Assembly (NCBI GenBank): GCA_019635315.1
Contig: JAHBZT010000005.1
Location: forward strand, 186,001-250,000
Length of the DNA: 64,000 nucleotides
Direction of reading: 5' to 3'
From: Rubrivivax sp.
GTDB taxonomy: Bacteria; Pseudomonadota; Gammaproteobacteria; Burkholderiales; Burkholderiaceae_C
Shown: one piece after another, positions 63,175 through 64,000 of the stretch
Position numbering within the stretch: the stretch's first letter is position 1
Layout: every line of letters starts with the position of its first letter
The notes under the pieces: generated by a model
The model's database searches: none
Told to the model about the DNA's origin: nothing
What the model saw: the letters and a program-made list of their open reading frames with translations, nothing else
Translations under genes and position numbers: made by a program

Positions 63175-64000
63175 GTGGTTGCAGCCGTTCCGCCGTCCTC
63201 CCCGAGCTCGCCCGTGCCGGCGGCTGCCCGGCGCGCCGCGGCTGCGCGCTGGCCGCTGCCGCCGCTGCTCGCCGGCAGCGCCGCGCTGCATGCCGCCGCA
63301 GCCGGCACGGCGCTGCTGTCGCCGGCCGCCTGGCCCTGGGCGCTGGCGGCGGTGGCGGCCAACCACCTGCTGATCACGGCCGCCGGCCTGACCCCGCGCA
63401 GTGCACTGCTGGGGCCCAATCTGACGCGGCTGCCGGCGGCGAGCGCGGCGCGCGGCGACTTCGCGATCACCATCGACGACGGGCCCGACCCCGAGGTCAC
63501 GCCGGCGCTGCTGGACCTGCTGGCCGCCGAGGGCGTGCGCGCGACCTTCTTCGTGATCGCCGAACGGGCCGCCGCGCAGCGCGCGCTGCTGCGGCGCATC
63601 GTGGCCGCCGGCCACAGCGTGCAGAACCACAGCCTGCACCACCGCCACCATTTCTCGCTGCTCGGCCCGCGTGCGCTGGCGCGCGAGATCGCGGGCGCGC
63701 AGGCGCGGCTGGCCGACCTGAGCGGGCAGCGCCCGCACTGTTTCCGCGCCCCGGCCGGGCTGCGCAACCCGTTCCTGGACCCGGTGCTGCACCGCCTGGA
63801 CCTGCAGCTGGTGAGCTGGACGCGGCGCGGCTTCGACACCCGCGAGGCCGACCCGCAGCGCGTGCTGGCGCGGCTGGCGCGGCAGCCGGCCGGCGGCGAC
63901 ATCCTGCTGCTGCACGACGGCCACGCCCGCCGTACCGCCGCCGGCCAGCCGGTGCTGCTGGCCGTGCTGCCGCCGCTGCTGGCGCGCTACCGCGCCGCCG
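63175..64000 (+). CDS. Polysaccharide deacetylase family protein (cut by window edge)
   Basis: The frame is open from GTG codons at 63157 and 63175 to the window end (about 275 codons). It has hydrophobic N-terminal segments (LPPLLAGSAALHAAAAGTALL, WPWALAAVAANHLLIT), then a NodB domain with FAITIDDGPDPEVTPALLDLLAAEGVRATFFVIAERA (metal-binding Asp-Asp), NHSLHHRHHF (H-S-x2-H), FRAPAGLRNPFL and ILLLHDGHARR. Such enzymes deacetylate carbohydrate polymers or lipid-linked sugars. GTG 63175 is chosen because a promoter-like ACAGAAT lies at 63159-63165; 63157 remains possible. Confidence 0.82.
   Translation, partial: MVAAVPPSSPSSPVPAAARRAAAARWPLPPLLAGSAALHAAAAGTALLSPAAWPWALAAVAANHLLITAAGLTPRSALLGPNLTRLPAASAARGDFAITIDDGPDPEVTPALLDLLAAEGVRATFFVIAERAAAQRALLRRIVAAGHSVQNHSLHHRHHFSLLGPRALAREIAGAQARLADLSGQRPHCFRAPAGLRNPFLDPVLHRLDLQLVSWTRRGFDTREADPQRVLARLARQPAGGDILLLHDGHARRTAAGQPVLLAVLPPLLARYRAA

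Overview
The window comes from a high-GC bacterial chromosome. Gene content and order point to an aerobic betaproteobacterium of the order Burkholderiales, probably near the Rubrivivax/Leptothrix/Roseateles group. Supporting features are the fused isobutyryl-CoA mutase, the kynurenine route to anthranilate beside an anthranilate-CoA ligase, TRAP transport, and the conserved block purD-acyltransferase-hemF-nadD-rsfS-rlmH-maf-rng. This placement is inference; no rRNA or tRNA gene was seen.

Layout. 1-2238: osmoprotectant N-acetylglutaminylglutamine amide genes (ngg partial, asnO) behind a near-consensus sigma-70 promoter. 2548-3937: an orphan phage tail-tube protein and a lamin-tail-domain protein. 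3958-8172: icmF, a parDE-type toxin-antitoxin pair behind its stop codon, and then a second copy of the icmF 3' end. 8375-12602: coaX, a hybrid histidine kinase, a CBS protein and a lipoprotein hydrolase. 12633-18027: tryptophan to anthranilate to anthraniloyl-CoA, as two divergent operons around a palindromic operator. 18075-23660: aminotransferase, DUF5655 protein, aminopeptidase P, ROK kinase and a secreted beta-helix protein. 24133-30323: one long operon of Rieske oxygenase, glutamine-synthetase-like ligase, ferredoxin and a TRAP transporter. 30449-32249: an MBL hydrolase and a dihydrofolate-reductase-fold protein.

32266-39808 is a foreign island of visibly different base and codon use, lying directly behind the stop codon of rng and ended by an 18-bp copy of the rng 3' end. 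It holds vapBC, a ribbon-helix-helix protein, a DNA cytosine methyltransferase, a large NurA-domain nuclease with an unknown N-terminal region, a HerA ATPase and a Vsr endonuclease. The last five form a tight operon that looks like a complete anti-phage or DNA-restriction system. It is the most interesting object in the window.

39790-47499 is the housekeeping block. Its rsfS has an apparent CTG start and a histone-H1-like tail. 47635-54138 holds a DUF853 ATPase, an M14 peptidase, DUF1499, MBL and SnoaL-like proteins, and an ECF sigma/ChrR-type anti-sigma pair. 54292-56237 is a LytS/LytR two-component pair. 56365 to the end is the front of an aryl-polyene-like lipid cluster: acyl carrier protein, membrane protein, an adenylation enzyme fused to a FabA/FabZ-type dehydratase, acyltransferase, LolA-like carrier, MMPL exporter and a polysaccharide deacetylase cut by the window edge.

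The icmF and rng loci share one design: cargo (toxin-antitoxin or defence genes) directly after a host stop codon, bounded distally by a same-orientation copy of the host gene's 3' end, with no integrase visible.
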